From a virus, in the IMG/VR virus record IMGVR_UViG_3300044643_000612, positions 1-64,000 of that record: DNA of 64,000 bases; one strand, written 5' to 3'. Below, in pieces: positions 17,643 to 26,196 of this stretch; position 1 is the stretch's first letter, and each line of letters begins with the position of its first letter. The notes below the pieces were generated by a model. It was not told where the DNA came from. It made no database searches and saw only the letters and a program-made list of their open reading frames with translations. The position numbers were made by a program, and so were the translations under genes.

Positions 17643-17945
17643 ATGCCGCTCTACCTCGACACCCGCGGACGCTCGACCCTCGGCATCGCGCTGTGCGCGC
17701 GGTGCAGCCGCAAGTTCTCGCTCGACGACCTGCAATCGGATCCGAACTTCCCGGGACTGATGGTCTGCAAGGCTGACCTTGACGAGTTCGACCCCTACCG
17801 CCTCCCGGCCCGCCAGACCGAGGACATCACCCTTCGCTTCGTGCGACCCGACGAGAGCATCGCCACGAACCCGGCTGGTGTGATCGCAGAGGACGGCGAC
17901 TACTTCCTCGTCACCGAGGACTTTGAGGAGTTCCTGCTCCCATGA
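17643..17945 (+). CDS. Small zinc-ribbon-like protein (100 aa)
   Basis: The start is ATG 17643. Residues about 18-45 contain CARCSRKF...GLMVC, a CxxC plus later Cys that could hold a metal. Its C-terminus FLVTEDFEEFLLP overlaps the next gene. Homologous small proteins are common beside connector genes in related phages; role unknown. Confidence 0.6.
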   Translation: MPLYLDTRGRSTLGIALCARCSRKFSLDDLQSDPNFPGLMVCKADLDEFDPYRLPARQTEDITLRFVRPDESIATNPAGVIAEDGDYFLVTEDFEEFLLP

Positions 17946-19099
17946 GCGTTCCCAGCAACCTCATCCCGACGCGCATCTCCCAACTCACGGAGTACATGGG
18001 CGTCGATGCGAACGGCTACCTGCCGTACATCATCGGCGGCGTCACCTATAAGGTGAAGTTCTCCACGCTGAACATCGCAGGGGCTGCGGTCTCGTCGTTC
18101 AGCGGCGGGACGACCGGCCTGACGCCGTCCTCGCCGACCAACGGCGCCGTCGTGCTCGGCGGCACTCTCGCTCTCGCGAACGGCGGCACGGGCGCCACGA
18201 CGGCTTCCGGCGCGCGCACGGCCCTCGGCCTTGGCACCGCAGCGACGACCAACGCCACGGACTACGCCACGGCGGCGCAGGGCACGAAGGCCGACACCGC
18301 TGTCCAGACTGTCGCCTCGGCGGACGGCACCGTCACGGTCACAGGCACCACGGCCATCGACCTCGCCGTGGCGTCGGTCGCCACGGTCATCGCGCGGGTC
18401 CGCAACAACACCGGCTCAACCATCACCAAGGGCTCGGCGGTCTACATCACCGGCGCCATCGGCCAACTCCCGACAGTGGCGCTGGCGCGGGCCGACACCG
18501 ACGCGACTTCGGCCCAGACCCTCGGGCTGATGGCCGCTGACCTGCCGAACAACACCAACGGCAACGTGGTCGTCATCGGCCACCTGACGGGCTTGAACAC
18601 CTCGGCCTACACGGACGGCCAGCAACTCTACCTGAGCGGCGCGACCGCTGGGGCACTGACGGCCACCAAGCCCTACGCCCCGACGCACCTCGTCTATGTC
18701 GCCGTGGTCGAGCACGCTCACCCGACGCAGGGCGAACTGTTCGTCAAGGTGCAGAACGGCTACGAACTGGACGAGTTGCACGACGTGGCGGCGCAGACGC
18801 CGTCTAACGGCCAGACCCTCGTGTTCAACAGCACCAACAGCCTATGGGAGAACAACACTGTCTCCTTGTCGCTAGGTGTAAACGGCACGCTGCCCGTCGC
18901 CAACGGCGGCACGGGCCAGACGTCCTACACCAACGGGCAACTGCTGATCGGCAACAACACCGGCAACACGCTGACGAAGGCCACGCTCACGGCGGGGACC
19001 GGCATCAGCATCACCAACGGTCCCGGCACCATCACTATCGCCGCGACCGCATCTGGACCCTCACTGGCGCAGGTCGTCGCCATGGCCTCCGCTCTCTAA
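17942..19099 (+). CDS. Tail fibre/virion protein with NGGTG repeats
   Basis: The 385-residue protein has an N-terminal virion-attachment-like segment (LIPTRISQLTEYMGVDANGYLPYIIGGVTYKV), then fibre repeats with the classic (N/D)GGTGATTASGARTALG motif at about residue 80 and again near 320 (NGGTGQTSYTNGQLLIG). Such motifs form trimeric beta shafts in tail fibres. A 43-base stretch at 18180-18222 is identical to the fibre gene at 26197-27882. Confidence 0.75.
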   Translation: MSVPSNLIPTRISQLTEYMGVDANGYLPYIIGGVTYKVKFSTLNIAGAAVSSFSGGTTGLTPSSPTNGAVVLGGTLALANGGTGATTASGARTALGLGTAATTNATDYATAAQGTKADTAVQTVASADGTVTVTGTTAIDLAVASVATVIARVRNNTGSTITKGSAVYITGAIGQLPTVALARADTDATSAQTLGLMAADLPNNTNGNVVVIGHLTGLNTSAYTDGQQLYLSGATAGALTATKPYAPTHLVYVAVVEHAHPTQGELFVKVQNGYELDELHDVAAQTPSNGQTLVFNSTNSLWENNTVSLSLGVNGTLPVANGGTGQTSYTNGQLLIGNNTGNTLTKATLTAGTGISITNGPGTITIAATASGPSLAQVVAMASAL

Positions 19100-19111
19100 G
19101 GACTGAACCTC

Positions 19112-19777
19112 ATGGCTGTCACTCCCACCTCAATCGTCACGCCGCAGCGGCCCTTCACCGCCACGGCGGTCGCCACTACGGCGAACTCGACCTACACGGA
19201 CACGCCGACCAACACGGTCCTGCTCGCCCGTCAGGACCTCCTGCCGCCCAACCCCTTCACGGTGGTCAACGGCTCGCCGACGGTCACGGTGCAGGCTCCC
19301 GACCATGGCCTGTTCACCGGGATGCAGATCACGGTGTCAGGCGCGGCGGCGGTCGGCGGCATCACGCCCTCGGGTGCCTACACCGTCACCGTGACGGGCG
19401 CGGACGCCTACACCGTCACGCACGGCTCCAACGCCACCTCGGGCGCCACAGGCGGCGGCACGGCGTGTCTGGCGCAACTGGCCCGCACCTCGGCCAACGG
19501 GGCGCGGATCACGAGGCTCACGGCCCTCGCCCGCGCCACCAACACGGCGACGGAACTTCAACTTTACGTCTCGAACGACGGCGGCACGACCAAGCGGTTC
19601 ATCCGCTCGGTGCTGATGGCGGCCTACACCGTGGCGCAGACCACCGGCCAGACGGCGACGGACTTCGGCTACTCAGACTCCTCGCCGCTGATCCTGAGCG
19701 CCTCCGAGACGCTCTACGTCGGCATTGGCGTGACGAACACCGGCATCGTGTTCCGCGCTGAGGGCTTCGGCTACTAA
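19112..19777 (+). CDS. Putative tail/fibre protein (221 aa)
   Basis: An all-beta protein with Thr/Val-rich strands; the middle (about 60-130) resembles a small jelly-roll or carbohydrate-type module (GLFTGMQITVSGAAAVGGITPSG). It follows the fibre gene with a 12-base gap. No enzymatic motif; probably a virion component. Confidence 0.6.
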   Translation: MAVTPTSIVTPQRPFTATAVATTANSTYTDTPTNTVLLARQDLLPPNPFTVVNGSPTVTVQAPDHGLFTGMQITVSGAAAVGGITPSGAYTVTVTGADAYTVTHGSNATSGATGGGTACLAQLARTSANGARITRLTALARATNTATELQLYVSNDGGTTKRFIRSVLMAAYTVAQTTGQTATDFGYSDSSPLILSASETLYVGIGVTNTGIVFRAEGFGY

Positions 19778-19778
19778 C

Positions 19779-21125
19779 ATGCCCGTCCAACCCCTCGGTC
19801 CTGTTGGCATGACTGCCCAGTCCATGACCCTCCCGGCCGGCTCTCAGAGCCTGGCCATGGGGGGGATGGGTGTGCGGGCTCAGGGGATGGACGGGCGGAA
19901 GAAGTCGTCAGGACCGGGTAACTGGCTGGGCTTTTCGGGAACGACTTCAGCAGAGTGGGCCTTTCGTGGCGCGGTTGATACGCAAGGCAATCTGATCCTG
20001 ACCGGCGATCGCGGCGGCGGGGTTTTGATTGCCAAGTATAGCGCAAACGGCGAGCGGAACTGGTCAGGGCAAATTGCGGGCGCCGACACTGGCAGCACTT
20101 TAGGCTTTGCCTCGCCGGGCGAAGGGGGCGTCACGACGGACGGGGCGGGAAATGTCTATCTAGTCACAACGGGCAACGCAGCAACAACGCTCGAAACATT
20201 CAAAATAGACGCTTCTGGCAAAATTGTATGGGGCCGATCTTACACAGCGGGAACAGCTGCCTGGGCAAAAGATATTGCAGTTGGAGTGAGCGGAAGTGTC
20301 TATGTGCTTGCCCGTTCGCAAGGTGGCGGCTTCGGCGGGAACAGTGTCCTAGTCGTCAAGTATAGCCCGGCAGGGGTATTTCAATGGTCCCGAAACGTGG
20401 ACCTAATACCGGCCGAAGGCTTGACGCTTGATGCGTCGGAAAACGTTTACGTCCTCACATACATACCGGGCGGGCTTCTGAAGTTAAACAGCGCCGGAAC
20501 CCTGCAATGGAGCGTGCAACGTTCAGGCGGGACGGCACCCAATCAAGTCCAAAAAATAGCCGTAGCTTCTAGTGGCGAGACATATGTTGTCGGCAGCCAC
20601 CCGAGCGGCAGCGGTGCCTGTGCGCTCTGGGCTATTGATGCAAGCGGCGCGGCGCGGTGGTCGCGCGGCTTGGGGACGGATAGCAGCGTTTGGTTTGGTG
20701 TTGTGTTGTCAGGCTCAAGCGTCTTCTGCCTTGGCGCGACCACACAAGCCGGCGCGGGCGGTGCCGACATTCTTTTGGCAGAATACGACACCAGCGGCGC
20801 GCTCAAGTCGCAAAGGACCATCGGTAGCGCGGGCAACGATTACGGTTATGCAATCGCAGATGCTGACATCAACTCGCTAGCGATTTTTGGCTCTACGGCG
20901 CTAGGCGCAGGCAGTGGCGACGTGTTCATCGGTCGCGTTCCCAAGAGTGGTCTGCCCGGCGGGCAGGTGGGGCCTTACACACTCGCGGCGGCAAACTTAA
21001 CGGCCCAAAACCTGACCACCACTTTTGCAAGTGCATCGCCTGCGACGCAGCCGCTCGGCTCTGATGCCGCGTCAAGCCTGAGCCTAACGTCAACAGTTTT
21101 GACCACAGCCATATATCCGCTCTGA
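19779..21125 (+). CDS. Beta-propeller protein, candidate receptor-binding protein
   Basis: The 448-residue protein has a short N-terminus and then seven or so repeats of about 45-50 residues of the type (D..GN.Y(L/V)....G......V.K(Y/I)...G...W.R), typical of SBBP/PQQ-like beta-propellers. From about 19920 the DNA is visibly less GC rich than its neighbours, with codons such as aaa, ata, tta used freely. That suggests recent acquisition, common for host-recognition genes. Receptor binding is inferred from fold and location. Confidence 0.65.
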   Translation: MPVQPLGPVGMTAQSMTLPAGSQSLAMGGMGVRAQGMDGRKKSSGPGNWLGFSGTTSAEWAFRGAVDTQGNLILTGDRGGGVLIAKYSANGERNWSGQIAGADTGSTLGFASPGEGGVTTDGAGNVYLVTTGNAATTLETFKIDASGKIVWGRSYTAGTAAWAKDIAVGVSGSVYVLARSQGGGFGGNSVLVVKYSPAGVFQWSRNVDLIPAEGLTLDASENVYVLTYIPGGLLKLNSAGTLQWSVQRSGGTAPNQVQKIAVASSGETYVVGSHPSGSGACALWAIDASGAARWSRGLGTDSSVWFGVVLSGSSVFCLGATTQAGAGGADILLAEYDTSGALKSQRTIGSAGNDYGYAIADADINSLAIFGSTALGAGSGDVFIGRVPKSGLPGGQVGPYTLAAANLTAQNLTTTFASASPATQPLGSDAASSLSLTSTVLTTAIYPL

Positions 21126-21132
21126 GGACCGC

Positions 21133-21564
21133 ATGACCCTCTACCAACGCAAGACCCTTCCCGACACGCTCATGGGCGACCCGGCCCCGCTTCCCGCCGC
21201 TCTGGTGGGCCTTGCGGACGCCAGCCTTGCCGACCTGACCGCCGCTCTCGGCGTGGCGGCGAGCGAACTCGGCTTCGACGGGCAGGGGTTCTTTCCCTTC
21301 ACGCCTGAACCGCCCCCGCCTGCCCCGGTGGATGAACTGAACAAGGTGGACTTCCTGCGGCTGTTCACCCAGGCCGAGCGCATCGCCATCCGGCAGGCGG
21401 CGACGGCCTATCCCACCATTGCCGATTACCAAGCCATGCTCGACGCGGCGTCGCTGGTTCGGCTGTCCGATCCTGACATGCAGGCGGGGGTGCCGATGCT
21501 GGAGTTTGGCGGGCTGCTCGGCGTGGGCCGGGCGGCGCAGATCCTTTCCGGAGTGCGTCCATGA
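21133..21564 (+). CDS. Hypothetical protein (143 aa)
   Basis: Helix-rich C-terminal half (FLRLFTQAERIAIRQAATAYPTIADYQAMLDAASLVRLSDPD) after a proline-rich linker. The phrase EL(NK)V.FLRLFT..ERIAIR is typical of small proteins encoded right after fibre genes, which may act in fibre assembly or attachment. The stop overlaps the next start. Confidence 0.6.
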   Translation: MTLYQRKTLPDTLMGDPAPLPAALVGLADASLADLTAALGVAASELGFDGQGFFPFTPEPPPPAPVDELNKVDFLRLFTQAERIAIRQAATAYPTIADYQAMLDAASLVRLSDPDMQAGVPMLEFGGLLGVGRAAQILSGVRP

Positions 21565-21869
21565 TCGAGCATCCGCAGGAAGAAGCGACCATCCCCGGCC
21601 GTCCGATCCTGTCCTATTTCCGGCGGCTGTTCGTGTCGGCGGATCAACTGCTGAACGTCATCCTCGGCGGACACGAGGACGAGACCATCTCCTCCCGCAT
21701 CGCCAAGGACCGCAGGCGTGGGCGCAAGTTCGCCTGCATCCTCTGCCGGGTGCTGGACTGGCTCGACCCGCACCATTGCGAGAAGGCCCTTGAGAAGGAC
21801 GAGGGCAAGCGCCCCGGCCAGTACGACCCCCCTCGTAAAGATTACCCGCCTCGGAGCGATTGGAGTTAA
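21561..21869 (+). CDS. Conserved small phage protein with Cys/His motif (102 aa)
   Basis: The pattern LFVSADQLLNVILGGHEDETISSRIAKDRRRGRKFACILCRVLDWLDPHHCEKA belongs to a small protein family I have seen near lysis genes of many proteobacterial phages. Cys-x-x-Cys and His-His-Cys could bind metal. It opens the lysis region here; function not known. Confidence 0.7.
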   Translation: MIEHPQEEATIPGRPILSYFRRLFVSADQLLNVILGGHEDETISSRIAKDRRRGRKFACILCRVLDWLDPHHCEKALEKDEGKRPGQYDPPRKDYPPRSDWS

Positions 21870-21874
21870 CCGTT

Positions 21875-22108
21875 ATGCAGTGGGACGCCATCCTACAAAT
21901 CTTCGCCGGATTCGTCATGGCCCTCGGTGGGTGGTTCATGCGCGAGTTGTGGGGTGCCGTGAAAGAGTTGCGCACAGACCTCGCCGCCTTGCGCGCCGAC
22001 CTTCCCAAAGAGTATGTGTCCAAGAACGACTACCAGCAGGACATCGGTCGCATCCACGTGCTTCTCGACAAGATTTACGACAAGCTGGACACGAAGGCCC
22101 CCCTGTAA
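21875..22108 (+). CDS. Small single-span membrane protein (77 aa)
   Basis: The start is ATG 21875, with GGAG upstream. Residues 3-25 form one hydrophobic segment (WDAILQIFAGFVMALGGWFM), followed by a coiled coil (RELWGAVKELRTDLAALRADL) and a soluble tail. The lysis location makes a membrane-acting accessory protein (holin- or antiholin-like) possible. A single span plus coiled coil is not diagnostic. Confidence 0.6.
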   Translation: MQWDAILQIFAGFVMALGGWFMRELWGAVKELRTDLAALRADLPKEYVSKNDYQQDIGRIHVLLDKIYDKLDTKAPL

Positions 22109-22126
22109 CAGCCGCAAGGAGCACCT

Positions 22127-23278
22127 GTGGCCATCCCTTCGATCACACGCGAAGCCGCCGAGGATTTGATCTCGGCTATCGAGGACATCATGGGCGAGGG
22201 GTATCCGTACCCCGGCGTCGCAGGAGATCACGTCAACCCCGGCGCGGTTCACATCTATGCCCAGCGGGAGGTGGTTCCCGCCATGACCATCCGCTCCCGA
22301 CTGAAGCGCATCAAGGAACTCTACGGCATCGAACCCAACCAGAGCGCCTACCGCCCGGCCAAGGCGAAGCCCATCTTCACTGTAGACAGCCTGCCAGACG
22401 ACGGCGAGCCCGAAGCCGCGGACCTCATCGCCAAGCTGGCCGAGCAACACCGCAAGCGCAGCGAACACCACCAGGCCGCCAAGCTGCGCCAAGTCCGGGT
22501 CCACATGGATGGCCCGATCGCCATTGCAGGCTTCGGAGATCCGCACATCGACGACCCCGGCTGCGCTTGGGGCGACCTCGAACGGGACGTTCGCATCTGC
22601 CGCGACACGCCGGGCATTATGGCGGTGAACATCGGGGACAGCACAAACAACTGGGTCGGGCGCCTCATGCGGTTGTATGCCGACCAAGAGGTCACGTCGA
22701 AGCAGGCCCTGAAGCTGATCGAATGGCTCATGACGGCGCTGCCCTGGCTGCTGGACAAGGAGGGCAATCACGACCTCTGGAACACGGAGAAGGGCGACCC
22801 TGCCGAGGTCATTCACCGGCTCATGAAGCTGCCCGGCATCCGCGAGATGGGCTCATCCCGCTTGCGCCTTGCCCTGCCATCCGGGGCTGAGGTGCTGATG
22901 CACGTTCGCCATGACTTCCCCGGCGGCTCGCAATTCAACCCGGCCCATGCCCTCGTCCGCGAGACCCTGTTCGGCTTCCGAGACCACATTCTGATGTGCG
23001 GGCACCGGCACTCGTCGGGCTATATCCCGGTCTTCCACAACGACCCGCGCCGGCTCTGCCACGGCTTCCGCCTCGGGACCTACAAGGACTTCGACCACTA
23101 CGCTGCCGAGAAGGGCTTTCAGGATACGAACTGGGCTCGCAGCATGGGTGCCGTCATCAACCCCGATCACGCCGACGACCCGACCCGGTTCATCAAGCCG
23201 TTCTTCAACCTGGAGGAGATGGCGGAGTATCTGACTTGGCGTCGAGGCAAGTGGGAACTAGGAAAGAGCGCAGCATGA
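22127..23278 (+). CDS. Calcineurin-like metallophosphoesterase
   Basis: A GTG start follows AAGGAG. The 383-residue protein shows the metallophosphoesterase blocks in order: GDPHIDDPG, GDSTNN, (KE)GNHDLW, a histidine block VRHDFPGG, and GHRHSSGY. These bind two metal ions. The N-terminal ~110 residues are an extra helical region. Phage enzymes of this type may act on nucleotides or nucleic acids; the substrate here is unknown. It is the only obvious enzyme in an operon of lysis and membrane genes. Confidence 0.85.
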   Translation: MAIPSITREAAEDLISAIEDIMGEGYPYPGVAGDHVNPGAVHIYAQREVVPAMTIRSRLKRIKELYGIEPNQSAYRPAKAKPIFTVDSLPDDGEPEAADLIAKLAEQHRKRSEHHQAAKLRQVRVHMDGPIAIAGFGDPHIDDPGCAWGDLERDVRICRDTPGIMAVNIGDSTNNWVGRLMRLYADQEVTSKQALKLIEWLMTALPWLLDKEGNHDLWNTEKGDPAEVIHRLMKLPGIREMGSSRLRLALPSGAEVLMHVRHDFPGGSQFNPAHALVRETLFGFRDHILMCGHRHSSGYIPVFHNDPRRLCHGFRLGTYKDFDHYAAEKGFQDTNWARSMGAVINPDHADDPTRFIKPFFNLEEMAEYLTWRRGKWELGKSAA

Positions 23279-23808
23279 TCAACCCCCTCGCTTTCATCGC
23301 ACTTGCGGCGATCCCTCTCTACCGTTGGGCTGACCGGCGCGTTGGGTCTGGCGGCGCTAACGTCCTCGGCCCTCTGGGTGGACGGAGCGTCGGCTTCCTC
23401 GGCGGCGCGCTCCTCGGGGCAGCCATCGGCTATGTCGCCGTGGGCCTGTGGGGTGCCCTCCTCGGCCCCTTCTGGGCACTCTACCGCTCGTTGGACTTTA
23501 AGCGCGGCGCCTTGACACCCATCGACGGCAGGGAACGTGTAAACGCAGTCCTCCGCCACGCGCTCGCCCTGCTGATCGCCGTGCCGATCTTCTTCCTCGG
23601 CGGCTCTTGGATTACCGCCCTCGTGGTCATGGCCGTCTACGCTGTGGTGGCCTCTCTGCTGGCGTTCGACCTCGGCGACCGGCTGATCGCCTGCAACCGC
23701 GACGGCGGCGCTTGGAACGACGAGTGGAACAATGAGGCCGAGCGCAGCCGAGGCACAGCCTACGGCGTAGCCTTTGCGGTCCTGTGCCTTTGGGGTGCGC
23801 TATGGTAA
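23275..23808 (+). CDS. Multi-span membrane protein (177 aa)
   Basis: ATG 23275 overlaps the previous stop. The protein has at least four hydrophobic segments: about 3-17, 35-70 (GFLGGALLGAAIGYVAVGLWGALLGPFWALY), 100-140 and the C-terminal GVAFAVLCLWGALW. Its soluble part carries CNRDGGAWNDEWNNEAERSRG. It could be a holin-type pore or an envelope protein; no family is recognised. Confidence 0.6.
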   Translation: MINPLAFIALAAIPLYRWADRRVGSGGANVLGPLGGRSVGFLGGALLGAAIGYVAVGLWGALLGPFWALYRSLDFKRGALTPIDGRERVNAVLRHALALLIAVPIFFLGGSWITALVVMAVYAVVASLLAFDLGDRLIACNRDGGAWNDEWNNEAERSRGTAYGVAFAVLCLWGALW

Positions 23809-24059
23809 TCAAAGAGGTCCAGTGGTTCTGGCGTCGTCTGTTCACTTTCCTGTTCGCCGGCATCAACACCGCCACCGTCGGATGGATCGTCCTCAAGGTC
23901 GACGAGCCCGATGCCCTGAAGTGGATCGGGCTGGGCCTGATCGCCGCCAACATCCTGCTCGCCTTCGTCTACATGGCCGGGGCGACGTTGGTCGATCTCA
24001 CGCGGATCAAGACCGAGGCCATCAAGACGGCGGAAGAGGTCAAGGAGATCATCACATGA
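23802..24059 (+). CDS. Small two-span membrane protein, holin candidate (85 aa)
   Basis: ATG 23802 lies within the end of the previous gene. Two hydrophobic helices (FLFAGINTATVGWIVLKV and WIGLGLIAANILLAFVYMAGA) are separated by a short charged turn, with a basic N-terminus and an acidic/Lys-rich C-tail. Size, topology and place directly before the spanins fit a class II holin. Confidence 0.6.
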   Translation: MVIKEVQWFWRRLFTFLFAGINTATVGWIVLKVDEPDALKWIGLGLIAANILLAFVYMAGATLVDLTRIKTEAIKTAEEVKEIIT

Positions 24060-24424
24060 TGCAGATCAACCGCTACCTGCTCGCCTTCTGCGCCATCCTC
24101 GTCGCCTTCGGCCTCATCCTCGCGGGCTACTACAAGGTGATGTTCGACATCCAGCGTAAGCGCGCCGAGGCCGCAGCCGCCGAGATCAAAGCCACGCGCC
24201 AGGCTCTTGAAGCCGCCAACGTCTACACCGAGAAAACCGTCATCATTCGGGAGAAGGGCAATGCAGCCACCCAGCGGATATACAAAGCGCCGAACGCGGA
24301 CAGTCCTGTGCCTGACGGCGTGCTGTCTGCTTGGCGCGACGGCATTGGCCGGCTGCGCGACGACAGCGCCGAGCCAGCCGATCCCGCAGGCGTTCAAGGA
24401 GCCGTGCAAGGGGCCGGAGGATAA
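24056..24424 (+). CDS. i-spanin (Rz-like inner membrane lysis protein)
   Basis: The 122-residue protein begins with one N-terminal transmembrane helix (residues 5-25, YLLAFCAILVAFGLILAGYY) and then a periplasmic coiled coil (RKRAEAAAAEIKATRQALEAAN). This is the i-spanin layout. The o-spanin gene begins inside it in another frame, the classic Rz/Rz1 embedded arrangement. Two adjacent ATGs at 24056 and 24059 are possible starts. Confidence 0.78.
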   Translation: MMQINRYLLAFCAILVAFGLILAGYYKVMFDIQRKRAEAAAAEIKATRQALEAANVYTEKTVIIREKGNAATQRIYKAPNADSPVPDGVLSAWRDGIGRLRDDSAEPADPAGVQGAVQGAGG

Positions 24425-24560
24425 CGTCAAGACCATCGCCGACCTCGCCGCCTTCTCCGTGCAGCAAGAGGTCGCGCTACAGGACTGCGAGGCCAAGCGG
24501 GTCGGCCTCCTGTCGCTGATCGACAAGCCCGCGAAGAAGCCCTGGTGGAGGTTCTGGTGA
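24261..24560 (+). CDS. o-spanin (Rz1-like outer membrane lipoprotein)
   Basis: The start at ATG 24261 gives a 99-residue lipoprotein. It has a basic N-terminus (KRRTRT), a hydrophobic signal (VLCLTACCLLGATALAG) and the lipobox LAGC with Cys32. The first 164 bases overlap the i-spanin gene in a different frame. It should sit in the outer membrane and span the periplasm with the i-spanin to disrupt the outer membrane at lysis. Confidence 0.8.
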   Translation: MQPPSGYTKRRTRTVLCLTACCLLGATALAGCATTAPSQPIPQAFKEPCKGPEDNVKTIADLAAFSVQQEVALQDCEAKRVGLLSLIDKPAKKPWWRFW

Positions 24561-25054
24561 CTGGACCGCTTTGGTACCGCGTAGCTGGGAAGCAGATCGG
24601 CGTGAAGGAGATCCCCGGCGCCAAGTCCAATCCGACGATCATGTCGTGGGCCAAGGCCCTCGGCGCGAAACTCGGCATCGCCTACACGAATGATGACACA
24701 CCCTGGTGCGGCGTGTTCGTCGGCTACTGCGTGCAGGCCGCGGGCTTCAAGCCCCCGCCCATAGCCGTGCGCGCCAAGGCGTGGGCGACGTGGGGTGAGC
24801 CGCTCATCACCCCGACGCTCGGCTGCGTCCTCGTGTTCGAGCGCCCGGGCGGCGGGCACGTCGGCTTCTACGCCGGCGAGACGACCACCGCCTACCGCGT
24901 GCTCGGAGGCAACCAGTCGAACAGCGTCAACTACGCCTGGCTGGCGAAGGACCGCTGCATCGCCATGCGCTGGCCGGACAACAGCGCCCCCATCGTGCCT
25001 ACGCGCGTCGTGGGGTTCACCGAGCCGAAGCAGGTCTCAACCGACGAGGCTTGA
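24557..25054 (+). CDS. Endolysin, NlpC/P60- or CHAP-like amidase/peptidase
   Basis: The GTG at 24557 overlaps the o-spanin stop (GTGA) with GGAG at a proper distance. The 165-residue enzyme shows the Cys-His-Asn arrangement of the TIGR02594-type hydrolases: DDTPWCGVFVGY (Cys51), GGGHVGFY (His101), GGNQSN (Asn119). No signal peptide or membrane helix is present, so release needs a holin. It would cut peptide crosslinks or the amide in peptidoglycan. Confidence 0.85.
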   Translation: MTGPLWYRVAGKQIGVKEIPGAKSNPTIMSWAKALGAKLGIAYTNDDTPWCGVFVGYCVQAAGFKPPPIAVRAKAWATWGEPLITPTLGCVLVFERPGGGHVGFYAGETTTAYRVLGGNQSNSVNYAWLAKDRCIAMRWPDNSAPIVPTRVVGFTEPKQVSTDEA

Positions 25055-25144
25055 CCCCTCGCGCTGATAGGCTATGCTCCTGTTCTCACGCTTCGGCGTG
25101 GGTGGCGTCCTCGACAACCCTCACGGCTTCGGGCGTGGGGCGCA

Positions 25145-25175
25145 GGGCCGGGGGAAACCTCGGCCCTTGCTTTTT
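25145..25175 (+). terminator. Rho-independent terminator after the lysis genes
   Basis: A 9-bp stem (GGGCCGGGG / CCTCGGCCC, one G-T wobble) has a GAAA tetraloop and is followed by TTGCTTTTT. This is the clearest intrinsic terminator in the window and ends the capsid-to-lysis operon. Confidence 0.88.
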
Positions 25176-25326
25176 GTGGCGGTGCGGGGCATAGTCCCCT
25201 TGTTGGACGGTTTACACCAACTCTCTTTTCTACCGGATCGCCACAATCCACCCTCCCGCCCACGGCTAGCGCAGGCCAAGTGCCGGGAGATACGCCACCG
25301 ACACGCAGAAGGTCGGGGTTCTACAA

Positions 25327-25350
25327 CTCAGGGGCCGGGGGAAACCTCGG
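25327..25350 (+). terminator. Second copy of the GAAA-loop hairpin
   Basis: It has the same stem core and GAAA loop as the terminator at 25145 (GGCCGGGG-GAAA-CCTCGGCC, extended to about 10 bp with wobbles). The T tract is degenerate (agccattt). It looks like a duplicated terminator that has decayed, or a back-up terminator. Confidence 0.6.
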
Positions 25351-25542
25351 CCTCAGCCATTTGTGGCCCACCTAGCTGATCCACAACCTCCTCACACACT
25401 CCCTGCGTCACCTAGGTGGCCCATAACCGTATGCCCTTCCCCTGCGCTTTCCTTCTCCGGGCTGCCGTGATACACTCTTCGGACTGACGGTCGAGGCCCA
25501 AAAAAGGGCTGCGGCGTCCATCAGCCCCCGACACGGTGCTTC

Positions 25543-26196
25543 ATGGCGACGACGACCACCTTCACGACCCTCAAGGCCGATGTGCAGCGATACCTGGAGC
25601 GCGGATCCACGCTCGGTAACGACCCGGTAATCATCGAGCAGCTTCCCCGCCTCATCAACCTGGCCGAGCGGCGCATCGCCCGCGAACTCAAGGTGCAGGG
25701 CTTCATCAACGTCGTCACCGGCACCCTGACGCCCAGCCAGTCCGTCTACGCCAAGCCCGACCGCTGGCGCGACACCGTGTCGATCAACATCGGCACCGGA
25801 CCCGGCAACAGCACCCGCAAGCAGGTGTTCTCCAGGGCCTACGAGTATGTCCGGCAGTACTGGCCCAACGAGGGCACAACGGGCGAGCCCGTGTTCTACG
25901 CAGACTACAACTCCAGCAACTGGTTGTTCGCGCCGTCGCCCGACGCCGCCTACCCGTTTGAGATCCTCTACTACGAGTTGCCGCCCCTGCTCGACGACGT
26001 GGTGCAGAGCAACTGGCTCACCGAGTACGCGCCCCAACTGCTGCTCTACGGCACGCTGCTGGAGGCGACCCCCTTCCTCAAGAACGACGAGCGCATCCCG
26101 GTTTGGCAAAGCATGTACGACCGTGCTGCCGCCATGCTCAACGGCGAAGACCTCGCCAAGGTGCTCGACCGCAACTCTGCCCGCAAGGAGGCATAG
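25543..26196 (+). CDS. Head-tail adaptor protein (SU10/gp4-like)
   Basis: The 217-residue protein has the adaptor pattern: TLKADVQRYLERG, LINLAERRIARELKVQGF at residues 36-60, a beta stretch with DRWRDTVSINI, YEYVRQYWPNEGTTGEPVFYAD, and the helical end APQLLLYGTLLEATPFLKNDERI...YDRAAAML. This layout is well known in adaptor rings that sit under the portal in short-tailed phages. It begins a new + strand operon after the 488-base gap. Confidence 0.8.
   Translation: MATTTTFTTLKADVQRYLERGSTLGNDPVIIEQLPRLINLAERRIARELKVQGFINVVTGTLTPSQSVYAKPDRWRDTVSINIGTGPGNSTRKQVFSRAYEYVRQYWPNEGTTGEPVFYADYNSSNWLFAPSPDAAYPFEILYYELPPLLDDVVQSNWLTEYAPQLLLYGTLLEATPFLKNDERIPVWQSMYDRAAAMLNGEDLAKVLDRNSARKEA

Larger units (their letters stand above)
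25055..25542. other. 488-base intergenic region between lysis and tail operons
   Basis: No open frame with a credible ribosome site is seen. The region holds two nearly identical GAAA-loop hairpins (25145-25175 and 25327-25350), a CACCTAGGTG palindrome at 25409-25418, and a TGATACACT stretch near 25468 that may be the -10 of a promoter for the next operon. No tRNA cloverleaf was found. Confidence 0.7.

Noticed and set aside
25055-25542. tRNA or small RNA gene in the 488-base gap
   Set aside because: I looked for paired arms with a T-loop (GGTTCRAxxCC) and found none; the hairpins present look like terminators.
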